Below are positions 1 through 9,175 of a stretch of 64,000 nt of DNA, piece after piece. The position numbers were made by a program, and so were the translations under genes. The stretch's first letter is position 1, and the number at the start of each line of letters is the position of its first letter. The stretch is from Saccharothrix algeriensis (lineage in GTDB: Bacteria; Actinomycetota; Actinomycetes; Mycobacteriales; Pseudonocardiaceae), in contig NZ_JAFBCL010000001.1 of NCBI RefSeq assembly GCF_016907655.1, positions 3,692,001 to 3,756,000 on the forward strand, given 5' to 3'. The notes beneath the pieces are model-generated. The model had not been told where the DNA came from and ran no database searches. It saw only the letters and a program-made list of their open reading frames with translations.

Positions 1-365
1 TCGGCGAGGGCGTGCAGCGGGTCCGGGTGGTGGCCCTGCTGCCTGCTGTGCCGGTAGACGCGGGCGTCGGGGGTGTCCGCGTAGGACCCCGGCCGCGCCG
101 GGTCGAAGCCGGCGAACAGCTCGGCGGGCGTGTAGAGCGACGACCGGTACACCGAGTACGGCACGTCCGGGATGGTGGGGAACACCAGCGCGCCCGCCGC
201 GTCGGCCCGCCGCCGCGCCGAGGGCTCCAGCACGCACCCCAGGAACAGCGCGCCGTCCAGCGGGACCCGCAGGTCCTCCCCGCCCAGGTCCAACCCGACG
301 AGCACCGCGCCGCGCAGGTCGGTGGCGGTGCGGACCCGGTCCGGGTCCCTGATCACGGTGCGCAC
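1..365 (-). CDS. LOG-family Rossmann-fold protein, N-terminal part (gene runs off the window)
   Basis: Reading the minus strand from a GTG at 363-365 gives about 121 residues that remain open to the window edge. An in-frame stop lies just upstream, so the start is here or at the second GTG, 354-356. The segments GALVFPTIPDVPYSVYRSSL and YADTPDARVY match my recollection of actinobacterial LOG (lysine decarboxylase-like, TIGR00730-type) proteins. The catalytic PGGxGTxxE motif would lie outside the window. Family members are cytokinin riboside 5'-monophosphate phosphoribohydrolases or uncharacterised nucleotide-binding proteins. The function here is therefore open. The gene reads away from purU-side genes on the same strand. 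Confidence 0.7.
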   Translation of the reverse strand, partial: MRTVIRDPDRVRTATDLRGAVLVGLDLGGEDLRVPLDGALFLGCVLEPSARRRADAAGALVFPTIPDVPYSVYRSSLYTPAELFAGFDPARPGSYADTPDARVYRHSRQQGHHPDPLHALA

Positions 366-443
366 CGGCGAAGCCTACGTCCCGCCGCGCGCCGGGACGG
401 GCCGGTCGCGCGAACGCGGGCGCCGGCCGGCCGCGGTGCGGGG

Positions 444-1319
444 CTAGAAGATGACGGTCTGGTTGCCGTGCACCAGGACCCGGTCCTCCAGGTGCCAGCG
501 CAGGCCGCGCGCCAGCACCACCTTCTCGATGTCCCGGCCCTTGCGCACCATGTCCGGGATGGAGTCGGTGTGGTCGACCCGGACCACGTCCTGCTCGACG
601 ATCGGGCCCTGGTCCAGCTCGGCGGTCACGTAGTGGCAGGTCGCGCCGACCAGCTTCACGCCCCGGCCGTGCGCCTGGTGGTAGGGCCGCGCGCCGACGA
701 ACGACGGCAGGAAGCTGTGGTGGATGTTCAGCGCCCGCCCCGCCCAGTCCGCGCACAGCTCGGTCGGCAGGATCTGCATGAACCGGGCCAGCACCACCGC
801 GTGCGGCCGGTGCGCGTCCACCAGCTGCCGCAGCTGCGCGAACGCCGCCTGCCTGCCCTCCGGGTCGTTGGCCGGGAACGGGACGTGGTGGAACGGGATG
901 CCGTGCGCCCGCGTGATGCCCGCCAGGTCGGCGTGGTTGCCGATCACCGCCGGCACGTCGACGTCCAGCTCGCGCGACGCGACCCGGCCCAGCAGGTCGT
1001 ACAGGCAGTGCCCCTCCTTGGACACCAGCAGCACCACCCGCCTGCGCTCGCCGGTGTCGGTGACCCGCCAGTTGGCGTTGGCGCCCAGCTCGCGGGCGAG
1101 CAGCCCGAACCGCTCGCGCAGCTCGACCGCGTCGAACGGCAGCGAGTCCGCGCGCACCTCCTGGCGGGTGAAGAACCAGTTCGTCGCCGGGTCGGTGTGG
1201 TAGGCGGCCTCGACGATCCAGCCGCCGTGCTCGGCGAGGAACGAGGAGATCCTCGCCACGATGCCGGTGCGGTCCGGGCAGCCGAAGGTGATCACGTAGC
1301 GTCGCTCGGGCTGGGGCAC
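444..1319 (-). CDS. purU: Formyltetrahydrofolate deformylase PurU
   Basis: This cytosolic enzyme hydrolyses 10-formyl-tetrahydrofolate to formate and tetrahydrofolate, supplying formate for purine synthesis and balancing one-carbon pools. The 291-residue protein has the family's usual length. An ACT domain occupies about residues 6-85, beginning RYVITFGCPDRTG. The formyltransferase-fold domain follows. Catalytic signatures are present: NIHHSFLPSF at 198-207 and DQGPIVEQD at 236-244. These contain the Asn, His and Asp used by this fold. The start is the ATG at 1317-1319, close to the ACT domain. It is a single gene with short gaps on either side, and no regulatory site is evident. Confidence 0.95.
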   Translation of the reverse strand: MPQPERRYVITFGCPDRTGIVARISSFLAEHGGWIVEAAYHTDPATNWFFTRQEVRADSLPFDAVELRERFGLLARELGANANWRVTDTGERRRVVLLVSKEGHCLYDLLGRVASRELDVDVPAVIGNHADLAGITRAHGIPFHHVPFPANDPEGRQAAFAQLRQLVDAHRPHAVVLARFMQILPTELCADWAGRALNIHHSFLPSFVGARPYHQAHGRGVKLVGATCHYVTAELDQGPIVEQDVVRVDHTDSIPDMVRKGRDIEKVVLARGLRWHLEDRVLVHGNQTVIF

Positions 1320-1413
1320 GGTGCAGAAGTATCCACCGCCGGGCGGCGCGCCGACCAGCGGACCTGCCGCCGGTCGCGGCCGCGCGGGGCGCCCGGTCGG
1401 GCCCCGGACCGGC

Positions 1414-2223
1414 TCACCGCGGCCGGACGGACTCCCAGGGCACCGTCACCTCGCCCAGCCGCCACCGCCGGCGGCCGTCCAGCACCGGCCAGCCGCGCCG
1501 GGCCAGCAGCGCCACGGCCTCCACCCAGCGGGCCCGCGGCCCGAACGGCGCGAACGTCGCCGCGGCGGCCCAGCAGGCGTCCAGCTCGGCCAGCAGCGCG
1601 TGCACGCGCTCACCGGGCACGTTGCGGTGGATCAGCGCCTTGGGCAGCCGCTCGGCCAGGTCGCCGGGCGTCTCCAGGTCGGCGGGCAGGCACGACAGCG
1701 TGAGCGTCCGCGGCCCTTGGGCCGTCAGCGCGACCCAGGAGCAGCGGCGGCCGATCTCGTCGCACGTGCCCTCCACCAGGACGCCGCCGGGGGCGAGGCG
1801 GCCCCGCATGGTCGCCCACGCCTCCGCCGCCTGCTCCTCGGTGTACTGGCGCAGCACGTTGAACGCGCGCAGCAGCACCGGCCGCCGCCCGGCCAGCTCG
1901 AAGCCGCCCCGGCGGAACTCCAGCCGCGGCGGGTCGGCCGCGGCCTGCCCCGCGGCGACGCGGTCGGCGTCCAGCTCCAGCCCGAGCACCCGCAGCCGCG
2001 GGTTGACCGGCCGCAGCCGGGTCGCCAGCTCGACGGTGGTGACCGGCGACGAGCCGTAGCCGAGGTCGACGACCAGCGGGTCGGCGGCCCCCTCCAGCAC
2101 GTCCCGGCACGCGTGGCGGACCCACCGGTCGACCCGGCGCAGGCGGTTGGGGTTGGTCGTCCCCCTCGTGGGCAGGCCGAGCGCGCGGGCCCGGCCCGCC
2201 GCTAGGCGCGGCGCGCGAGCCAT
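1414..2223 (-). CDS. Class I SAM-dependent methyltransferase
   Basis: The predicted 269-residue protein carries the SAM-binding glycine motif VVDLGYGSSP at residues 51-60. GLELD follows about 20 residues later and supplies the acidic residue for the ribose hydroxyls. A later LRAFNVLRQY segment fits motif II of a Rossmann methyltransferase. The substrate cannot be inferred. The ATG at 2221-2223 was chosen because the open frame extends further upstream only across the preceding gene. With this start the two genes overlap by 22 bp, which suggests translational coupling to the DUF2505 gene. Confidence 0.8.
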   Translation of the reverse strand: MARAPRLAAGRARALGLPTRGTTNPNRLRRVDRWVRHACRDVLEGAADPLVVDLGYGSSPVTTVELATRLRPVNPRLRVLGLELDADRVAAGQAAADPPRLEFRRGGFELAGRRPVLLRAFNVLRQYTEEQAAEAWATMRGRLAPGGVLVEGTCDEIGRRCSWVALTAQGPRTLTLSCLPADLETPGDLAERLPKALIHRNVPGERVHALLAELDACWAAAATFAPFGPRARWVEAVALLARRGWPVLDGRRRWRLGEVTVPWESVRPR

Positions 2224-2699
2224 GCGTCGGTGAACTCGGCTTCCTTGTCCAGCAGCAGGGCCACCTGCTCGGCGATCAGCCCCTCCAGCTTGCCGCCCAG
2301 CAGCGGGACGCCGACCTTGACCTGGCCGACCAGGGTCAGCTCGCTCCCGCCACCGGCCGCGTCGGCCAGCGTGATCGTCCCGTCCAGCCGGCCCGGCACG
2401 CCGTTGAGGGTGACCTCGACGGTCCCGGCGTGCCCGGCCTCGGTCCACGACTCGGCGCGGTCGATCACCAGGTCGCCGCCCAGCACCCCGCGCGCGACCG
2501 GCGGCAGCCGGTCCGCGGCGACGCCCTGCTTGAGCTGGTAGGACGTGGTGGCGTCGGTCCGGGTGAACGCGACCAGCTCCGCGCCCACCCCGCCGAGGGC
2601 CGCCAACCGGTCGCGCAGGTAGGTCTCGTCCACCAGCGCGGAGAAGACCTCCGACGCGGGCCGGCGGGACGTCGTCAGGTGCTCGATGCGGCGTGCCAT
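2202..2699 (-). CDS. DUF2505 domain-containing protein
   Basis: The 165-residue protein begins MARRIEHLTTSRRPASEVFS and ends with an amphipathic helix. This is the layout of DUF2505, an actinobacterial family with a START/polyketide-cyclase-like fold that may hold a hydrophobic ligand. No catalytic residues are known. The start codon at 2697-2699 lies back to back with murB, whose likely GTG is only 25 bp away, so the two genes must share a very short divergent promoter region. A DUF2505-type gene next to murB recalls the M. tuberculosis Rv0481c-Rv0482 pair. The function is unknown. Confidence 0.85.
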   Translation of the reverse strand: MARRIEHLTTSRRPASEVFSALVDETYLRDRLAALGGVGAELVAFTRTDATTSYQLKQGVAADRLPPVARGVLGGDLVIDRAESWTEAGHAGTVEVTLNGVPGRLDGTITLADAAGGGSELTLVGQVKVGVPLLGGKLEGLIAEQVALLLDKEAEFTDAWLARRA

Positions 2700-2724
2700 G
2701 CCGCGGAGGCTACCGTTGACGGCC

Positions 2725-3819
<1,095 letters not shown>

Positions 3820-3834
3820 GGCCGCGGGCGGCCC

Positions 3835-4566
3835 TCAGCCCCGGTGCACCCGCGTCGCCGACGCCTGCGCCCGCGGCTTGAGCACGATCTGGTCCAGGTT
3901 CACGTGCGAGGGCCTGGTCACCGCGAACGCGATGACGTCCGCCACGTCGTCCGCCGTGAGCGGCGTCAGCCCCGCGTAGACCGCCGCCGCCCGCTCCGCG
4001 TCGCCCTCGAAGCGGTTGACCGAGAAGTCGGTCTCCACCATCCCCGGCAGGACCTCCGTCACGCGGACCGGCTGCCCCAGCAGCTCGCCGCGCAGCGTCC
4101 GGTGCAGCGCCGACTGGGCGTGCTTGGCCGAGGTGTAGCCGGAGCCGTTGTCGTACGCCTCGTAGGCCGCCACGGAGGTCACCGTCACGACGTGGCCGTC
4201 ACCGGAGCCGATCAGCGCGGGCAGCAGGCCCTTGGTGACCCGCAGGGTGCCCAGGACGTTGGTCTCCCACATCCACCGCCAGTCGTCCTCGTCGGCCTCC
4301 GCGACCGGGTCCAGGCCGCGCGCGCCGCCCGCGTTGTTGACCAGCACCCTGGCCCGCGGGACGGCGGCCACGAGCGCCGCGACCGATGCGGGCTCCGTCA
4401 CGTCCAGTTCCAGCGCCGTGCCGCCGATGTCATCCGCGATAGTGTGGAGGAGGTCCAGCCGCCGGGCGGCCAGCACGACGTGGAAGCCCTCGGCGGAGAG
4501 CCTGCGGGCGGTGGCTTCGCCGATACCCGCGCTGGCTCCGGTGACGACTGCGATGGGACGGGTCAC
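3835..4566 (-). CDS. Short-chain dehydrogenase/reductase (SDR), YdfG-like
   Basis: This 243-residue NAD(P)-dependent oxidoreductase has every classical SDR landmark. TGASAGIG at 9-16 is the cofactor loop and NNAG is at 77-80. The catalytic Ser131, Tyr144 and Lys148 lie in TSVAAY and YTSAK. LPGMVETDF follows the active site and resembles the serine/3-hydroxy-acid dehydrogenase subgroup (YdfG). A basic residue pair after the second strand (AARR) favours NADP. The substrate is not determined. The gene is convergent with murB (15-bp gap) and divergent from the L,D-transpeptidase gene, matching the local order Rv0482-Rv0484c in mycobacteria. Confidence 0.9.
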   Translation of the reverse strand: MTRPIAVVTGASAGIGEATARRLSAEGFHVVLAARRLDLLHTIADDIGGTALELDVTEPASVAALVAAVPRARVLVNNAGGARGLDPVAEADEDDWRWMWETNVLGTLRVTKGLLPALIGSGDGHVVTVTSVAAYEAYDNGSGYTSAKHAQSALHRTLRGELLGQPVRVTEVLPGMVETDFSVNRFEGDAERAAAVYAGLTPLTADDVADVIAFAVTRPSHVNLDQIVLKPRAQASATRVHRG

Positions 4567-4646
4567 GCCGGTGATCCTAGGTCCGTGACACGGATCACCT
4601 GCACCTGACGGTCCCGGTGCGCGTCCTTGGTTCGGGAGGTCGAACT

Positions 4647-5792
4647 GTGCGCAAGAGGCTCACGGCCCTGCTGCTCGGCGTGGTGTTCCTCGCCGGCTGC
4701 TCGGCCAAGGTGGAAGAAGGCGCGGCGCAGCCCCCGGGCGGCGACGCGCCACCGGTGGCGAAGTTCACCACCGCGCCCGCCGACGGCGCGACCGGCGTTC
4801 CGGTGAACCTGCCGGTCCGGGTGACCGTCGCCGAGGGCACGATCGACCAGGTCGCCCTGACCAACCCGGAGGGCGAGCAGGTCGAGGGCGCGCTGTCCGA
4901 GGACCGGAGGTCCTGGGCGAGCACCGAACCGCTCGGCTTCGGCAAGAGCTACGCCTACACCGGCCAGGCCACCGGCTCCGACGGCAGGAAGGTCGAGCTG
5001 AAGGGCGCGTTCACCACCCTCGAAGCGGCCTCCCAGGTGCGCGCCACGCTGTTCCCCGGCGACGACCAGGTGGTCGGCGTCGCGATCCCGATCATGGTGC
5101 GGTTCGAGGCCGACGTCGCCGACCGGGCCGCCGTGGAGAAGGCGCTGACCGTCACCAACTCGGCGAACGTCAAGGGCAGCTGGGCCTGGCTGAACCCGCG
5201 CGAGGTGCACTACCGGCCGGAGGCGTACTGGCCCGCGGACACCGAGGTGCACGTGGAGGCCAAGCTCTACGGCGTGCACTACGGCGGCGGCGCGTACGGC
5301 CGGGCCGACGTGACCAGCGACTTCACCATCGGCCGCAACCAGGTCGTCAAGATCCACACCCCGTCGCACCAGCTCGTGGTGCAGCGCGACGGCGCGACCG
5401 TGGCGACCTACCCCGCGTCGTTCGGCCGGGACGCGGACCCGGAGCTGACCACCCCGAACGGCACGTTCGTGGTGATGCAGAAGGACCCGCAGTTCAGCTT
5501 CGACAACCCGCGCTACGGCTACACCAACGTGCTGAAGAAGTGGGCCGTCCGGTTCTCCAACCACGGCGAGTTCATCCACGAGAACAACGACAACGCGGCC
5601 AACATCGGCAGGAACAACACCTCGCACGGCTGCGCGAACCTGCTGGAGGCCGACGCCAAGGCGTACTACGACAGCGCCCTGGTCGGCGACCCGGTGGAGG
5701 TCACCGGCTCGATCACCACGCTGCCCGCGCAGTACGACTGGTACGACTGGCAGATCCCGTGGGCCCAGTGGCAGACGATGTCCGCGCTCTGA
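4647..5792 (+). CDS. L,D-transpeptidase lipoprotein (YkuD domain, Ig-like domains)
   Basis: This 381-residue lipoprotein probably forms 3-3 crosslinks in peptidoglycan at the outer face of the membrane. A basic, hydrophobic signal ends in the lipobox LAGC, with lipidated Cys18. Two Ig-like regions cover about residues 40-230, as in mycobacterial LdtMt proteins. The YkuD domain begins near 231 with NQVVKIHTPSHQLVV. The active site is present: His311 in FIHEN and SHGCAN at 326-331, with catalytic Cys329. A Trp/Tyr-rich tail (YDWYDWQIPW) follows. The GTG at 4647 was chosen over an upstream GTG because GGGAGGT sits just ahead of it and the signal peptide begins there. Confidence 0.93.
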   Translation: MRKRLTALLLGVVFLAGCSAKVEEGAAQPPGGDAPPVAKFTTAPADGATGVPVNLPVRVTVAEGTIDQVALTNPEGEQVEGALSEDRRSWASTEPLGFGKSYAYTGQATGSDGRKVELKGAFTTLEAASQVRATLFPGDDQVVGVAIPIMVRFEADVADRAAVEKALTVTNSANVKGSWAWLNPREVHYRPEAYWPADTEVHVEAKLYGVHYGGGAYGRADVTSDFTIGRNQVVKIHTPSHQLVVQRDGATVATYPASFGRDADPELTTPNGTFVVMQKDPQFSFDNPRYGYTNVLKKWAVRFSNHGEFIHENNDNAANIGRNNTSHGCANLLEADAKAYYDSALVGDPVEVTGSITTLPAQYDWYDWQIPWAQWQTMSAL

Positions 5793-6091
5793 CCCGCGGG
5801 CGATGTGCGCGCGGTGGGAAGCGATGAGTCCGGCGGCGCGTTGGGACTGGGCGTGCTGACTTCACTCCTCACCACCCCCGGCGCGCGGCCGGTGGCCCGC
5901 GGGGCGGGCCCCGTCCCCGGTCCGGCCGTGGTGCCGGCGCACGGCTGGACCCCGTCCGGGGAGGTGCGGTCGCACCGGTTCGCCGACCGGCCGTCCCCCC
6001 GGCGCCCGGCCTTACCGCACCCGTCCGCCCGGCGCCGGTCGCTCCGGGCGCACGCCGCCGGCCCGGCCGCGCCCACCGCGGAGGTGGCGGC
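5793..6091 (+). other. Gap before mshA with an unrecognised coupled open frame
   Basis: A GTG-initiated frame of 96 codons (5805-6095) ends in the GTGA that starts mshA, the geometry of translational coupling. Its product is Pro/Ala/Arg-rich and shows no recognisable domain. The opposite strand is also open over most of the span, as is common at this GC content. I see no clear ribosome-binding site for it. It may be untranslated mshA leader. Confidence 0.3.
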
Positions 6092-7345
6092 GTGAGGCGG
6101 GTCGCGGTGCTGTCGGTGCACACCTCGCCGCTGGAGCAGCCCGGCACGGGCGACGCGGGCGGCATGAACGTCTACATCGTGGAGACGGCGACGCGCATGG
6201 CGCGGCGCGGCGTCGAGGTCGAGGTCTTCACCCGCGCGACCGGCTCGGACCTGCCGCCGGTCGCGGAGCTGGCGCCGGGCGTGACGGTGCGGCACGTGGT
6301 GGCCGGGCCGTTCGAGGGCCTGGGCAAGGAGGAGCTGCCCGGCCAGCTGTGCGCGTTCACGGCGGGCGTGCTGCGGGCCGAGGCGCGGCACGACCCGGGC
6401 CACTACGACGTCGTCCACTCGCACTACTGGCTGTCCGGCCAGGTGGGGTGGCTGGCGCGGGAGCGCTGGGCGGTGCCCCTGGTGCACACCGCGCACACCC
6501 TGGCGAAGGTGAAGAACGCCAACCTCGCCACGTCCGACACCCCCGAGCCGCGGATGCGGGTGATCGGCGAGGAGCAGGTGGTCGCCGAGGCCGACCGGCT
6601 GGTCGCCAACACCGACGTGGAGGCGCGGGAGCTGGTCGACCTGTACGCCGCGGACCCGGCGAAGGTGGTCGTCGTGCCGCCGGGGGTCGACCTCGACCGG
6701 TTCACGCCGGGCGACCGGGGCGCCGCGCGCGCCGCGCTGGACCTGCGGCCGGACGCCGTGGTGCTCGCGTTCGTGGGCCGCATCCAGCCGCTCAAGGCGC
6801 CCGACGTGCTCATCCGGGCGGCCGCCGAGCTGCTGCTGCACGCGCCGCTGCTGCGGGAGCGGCTGGTCGTGCTCGTCGTCGGCGGGCCGTCCGGCAGCGG
6901 GGTGCGGACGCCCGAGGAGCTCAAGCGGCTGGCCGGCGAGCTGGGCGTGGCCGACGTGGTGCGGTTCCTGCCGCCGCAGGGCGGCGAGGCGCTGGCGCGG
7001 GTGTACCGGGCGGCCGACGTGGTCGCGGTGCCCAGCCACAACGAGTCGTTCGGGCTGGTCGCGCTGGAGGCGCAGGCGTGCGGGACGCCGGTCGTGGCGG
7101 CGGCGGTCGGCGGGCTGCCGGTGGCCGTGCGCGACGGCGTGTCCGGCCTGCTGGTCGAGGGGCACGAGGCCGGGCCGTGGGCGCGCGCGCTGGGCGAGCT
7201 GGCCCTGCACCCCGCGCGCCGGGAGGAGCTGGCCGCCAACGCGGTCGGGCACGCCCACCGGTTCTCCTGGGACCGCACGACTGATTCGCTGCTGGCGGGG
7301 TACGCCCAAGCACGGGACGTGTTCCGCGAGGAGGTCGGCACTTGA
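6092..7345 (+). CDS. mshA: D-inositol-3-phosphate glycosyltransferase MshA
   Basis: MshA joins GlcNAc from UDP-GlcNAc to 1-L-inositol-1-phosphate, the first committed step of mycothiol synthesis. Mycothiol is the main low-molecular-weight thiol of actinomycetes. The 417-residue cytosolic GT-B (GT4) enzyme starts [18 protein letters not shown] and has GDAGGMNVY at 20-28 for acceptor and phosphate binding. It also carries the EX7E motif in [15 protein letters not shown], with Glu318 and Glu326. The stop overlaps the next gene's TTG start, so the two are coupled. That mshA-YbjN order is also seen in mycobacteria (Rv0486-Rv0487). Confidence 0.96.
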   Translation: MRRVAVLSVHTSPLEQPGTGDAGGMNVYIVETATRMARRGVEVEVFTRATGSDLPPVAELAPGVTVRHVVAGPFEGLGKEELPGQLCAFTAGVLRAEARHDPGHYDVVHSHYWLSGQVGWLARERWAVPLVHTAHTLAKVKNANLATSDTPEPRMRVIGEEQVVAEADRLVANTDVEARELVDLYAADPAKVVVVPPGVDLDRFTPGDRGAARAALDLRPDAVVLAFVGRIQPLKAPDVLIRAAAELLLHAPLLRERLVVLVVGGPSGSGVRTPEELKRLAGELGVADVVRFLPPQGGEALARVYRAADVVAVPSHNESFGLVALEAQACGTPVVAAAVGGLPVAVRDGVSGLLVEGHEAGPWARALGELALHPARREELAANAVGHAHRFSWDRTTDSLLAGYAQARDVFREEVGT

Positions 7346-7821
7346 GCCTGGACGAGATCATCCGGTCCGCCCTGGACGACCGCGAGCTGGTCTACCAGCG
7401 CAAGGAACCGGGCAGGTTCTTCGTGACCCTGCCCGGCGCCAAGAAGCTCCAGACCAACTGCTGGCTGGTGGTCGGCCGGCACGCCCTGCTGGTCGAGGCG
7501 TTCGTGTGCCGCAACCCGGACGAGGCGCACGAGGAGGTGTACCGGTTCCTGTTGCGGCGCAACACCAAGCTCTACGGCGTGCACTACGCGGTCGACCCGC
7601 GCGGCGACATCCACCTGGTGGGCCGGATCGCGCTGCACGCCGTGACGGCCGACGAGCTCGACCGCGTGCTCGGGCAGGTGGTGGAGGCGGCCGACGGCGA
7701 CTTCAACGCGCTGCTGGAGATCGGGTTCAAGGGCGCGATCCGGCGTGAGTGGGACTGGCGGGTCTCGCGCGGGGAGTCGCTGGCGAACCTCCGGGCGTTC
7801 CAGCACCTCGTGGAGCAGTGA
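7342..7821 (+). CDS. YbjN domain-containing protein
   Basis: The 159-residue protein has the YbjN fold, which is related to type III secretion chaperones. Characteristic segments are [32 protein letters not shown] and [13 protein letters not shown]. These proteins are thought to bind partner proteins or modulate stress responses, and no enzymatic residues are expected. The TTG start at 7342 overlaps the mshA stop by 4 bp, so it is almost certainly co-translated with mshA. The pairing is conserved in actinobacteria. A role in mycothiol synthesis is possible but unproven. Confidence 0.88.
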   Translation: MSLDEIIRSALDDRELVYQRKEPGRFFVTLPGAKKLQTNCWLVVGRHALLVEAFVCRNPDEAHEEVYRFLLRRNTKLYGVHYAVDPRGDIHLVGRIALHAVTADELDRVLGQVVEAADGDFNALLEIGFKGAIRREWDWRVSRGESLANLRAFQHLVEQ

Positions 7822-7911
7822 CCCCGGCCGGTGGCCGAATCGTGATCATCTTTGCGCAACCGGTCCTCCCCGGTGCTCCGTCCACGGGGCAACGGATCAC
7901 CGGAGGGGAAC

Positions 7912-8772
7912 ATGGGCGGACGAGTGGGGCTCGCGCTGGCGCTGGCGGTGTTGGCGCTGGCCGGGTGTTCCGCGGGCGAGAGCAACGGCGGGGCGCCGGC
8001 GGTCGCCCCGGCCCCGGCGGAGCGCGCCGACGGGCAGGCCGAGCGCCGCGGCCAGGAGGGGCTGCCGGACCAGGCCGCCGAGCCGGTCGCGCAGGGCAGG
8101 CAGCTGGTGCGCACCGCGAAGGTCGAGCTGCGCGCCGCGGACGTCGCGGGGGTGCTGGCCCGGGTCAAGGAGCTGGCGATCGCCGCGGGCGGGTTCCCGG
8201 CGCAGGAGAACACCACCGAGGACCGCGGCACGGTCACCCTGCGGGTGCCCGGTGACCGGCTGGACGCGCTGCTCGCGTCGCTGGCCGGGCTGCCGGACGT
8301 GGCGGTGGGGCGCCGCGAGGTGCGCACCGAGGACGTGACCGACCAGGTGGTGGACGTCGAGGCCCGGCTGGCCAACCAGCGGGCCAGCGTGGAGCGGGTG
8401 CGCGGGCTGCTGGAGCGGGCGGGGTCCACGTCGGAGATCACGGCGATCGAGGCCGAGCTGACCAAGCGGCAGTCCGACCTGGAGTCGCTCCAGCGCCGCC
8501 ACGACGCCCTCAAGGGGCGGATCGCCCTGTCCACCCTGACCGTCTCGGTGGCGGCCGGGAGCAGCGCGCCCGCCCCGCCCGAGGACGAGGACTTCCTGAC
8601 CGCGCTGGCCGGCGGCTGGGACGCCCTGGTGGGCGCGGCGGCGTGGCTGCTCGTCGTCATCGGGGCCGCGCTGCCGTTCGCCGTCGTGCTCGGGGCGCCG
8701 CTGCTCGGCTACCTCCTCTGGCGCCGCCGCCGCAGGGCCGCGGTGACCCCTGCCACCCGAACGGGTGAGTAA
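7912..8772 (+). CDS. DUF4349 domain-containing lipoprotein
   Basis: The 286-residue protein has a signal peptide ending LALAGC, with Cys19 as the lipidation site. A low-complexity Ala/Pro linker runs to about residue 60. A DUF4349 region follows, including RTAKVELRAADV, GTVTLRVPGDRLDALL and the coiled-coil VVDVEARLANQRASVERV. A transmembrane helix lies near residues 240-262, with a basic cytoplasmic tail. The family is an uncharacterised envelope protein group. The ATG at 7912 was chosen for the GGAGGGG ahead of it. A strong hairpin follows downstream and probably ends the transcript. Confidence 0.88.
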   Translation: MGGRVGLALALAVLALAGCSAGESNGGAPAVAPAPAERADGQAERRGQEGLPDQAAEPVAQGRQLVRTAKVELRAADVAGVLARVKELAIAAGGFPAQENTTEDRGTVTLRVPGDRLDALLASLAGLPDVAVGRREVRTEDVTDQVVDVEARLANQRASVERVRGLLERAGSTSEITAIEAELTKRQSDLESLQRRHDALKGRIALSTLTVSVAAGSSAPAPPEDEDFLTALAGGWDALVGAAAWLLVVIGAALPFAVVLGAPLLGYLLWRRRRRAAVTPATRTGE

Positions 8773-9106
8773 AACCGAGGGAAGCTCTACTCAGGGTGGC
8801 CCGGCGCGGGAGCGCGGGGCGGCTTGGGAGAGAGGGGGAGTCGCGAGCTCAAGCCGCCCCGCGTCGGTTCCCCGCTACTCGGGGGATCCGGGCGGGGGGA
8901 GCCCGGGAATCCCAGCGGGCCGCGGTTCGACGGGGGGAATGGCGAACCGCGGTGGCGCCTGCCCGGGTCGTTGGAGTGCGTGGGAACCGACCCGGTCCGG
9001 CCCTGCCAACTTGGCAGATCGCCGTGGATCACCACAAGAGCCGGCGCTACTCCATTCGAGTGTTATCGATCGGGTTGCGTAACGCCTTCGTGATCAACGC
9101 CTTTCC
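8773..9106 (+). other. Structured intergenic region with two strong hairpins
   Basis: No convincing gene lies between the DUF4349 gene and the acyl-CoA ligase promoter. A 13-bp perfect stem pairs 8814-8826 with 8850-8862 (GCGGGGCGGCTTG), and a 10-bp stem pairs 8920-8929 with 8943-8952 (CCGCGGTTCG). The first could end the upstream transcript, although no U-tract follows. The region could alternatively hold a structured RNA. Confidence 0.4.
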
Positions 9107-9135
9107 TTGACCCCCGGTGTGCCGTGGCTCACGAT
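9107..9135 (+). promoter_or_regulatory. Candidate sigma-70-type promoter for the 4CL-like ligase
   Basis: TTGACC at 9107-9112 and CACGAT at 9130-9135 are separated by 17 bp. They lie about 40 bp ahead of the ligase ATG, which is itself preceded by AAGTGAGG. The -35 box is good and the -10 box moderate for a housekeeping actinomycete promoter. Confidence 0.5.
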
Positions 9136-9175
9136 GGCGGGATCGTCGTCACCCAGGAGTAAGTGAGGCTGCCGC

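Noticed and set aside
12..1703. Long plus-strand open frame opposite purU and the methyltransferase
   Set aside because: It is antisense to clear genes. Its product is Arg/Pro/His-rich without domains, as expected from GC-rich codon mirrors.
8880..9000. Possible c-di-AMP (ydaO-type) riboswitch
   Set aside because: GGCGGGGGGAGCCC and CGACGGGGGGAATGG recall parts of the motif, but I could not build the required junctions. The downstream gene is an acyl-CoA ligase, not a typical wall hydrolase or transporter.
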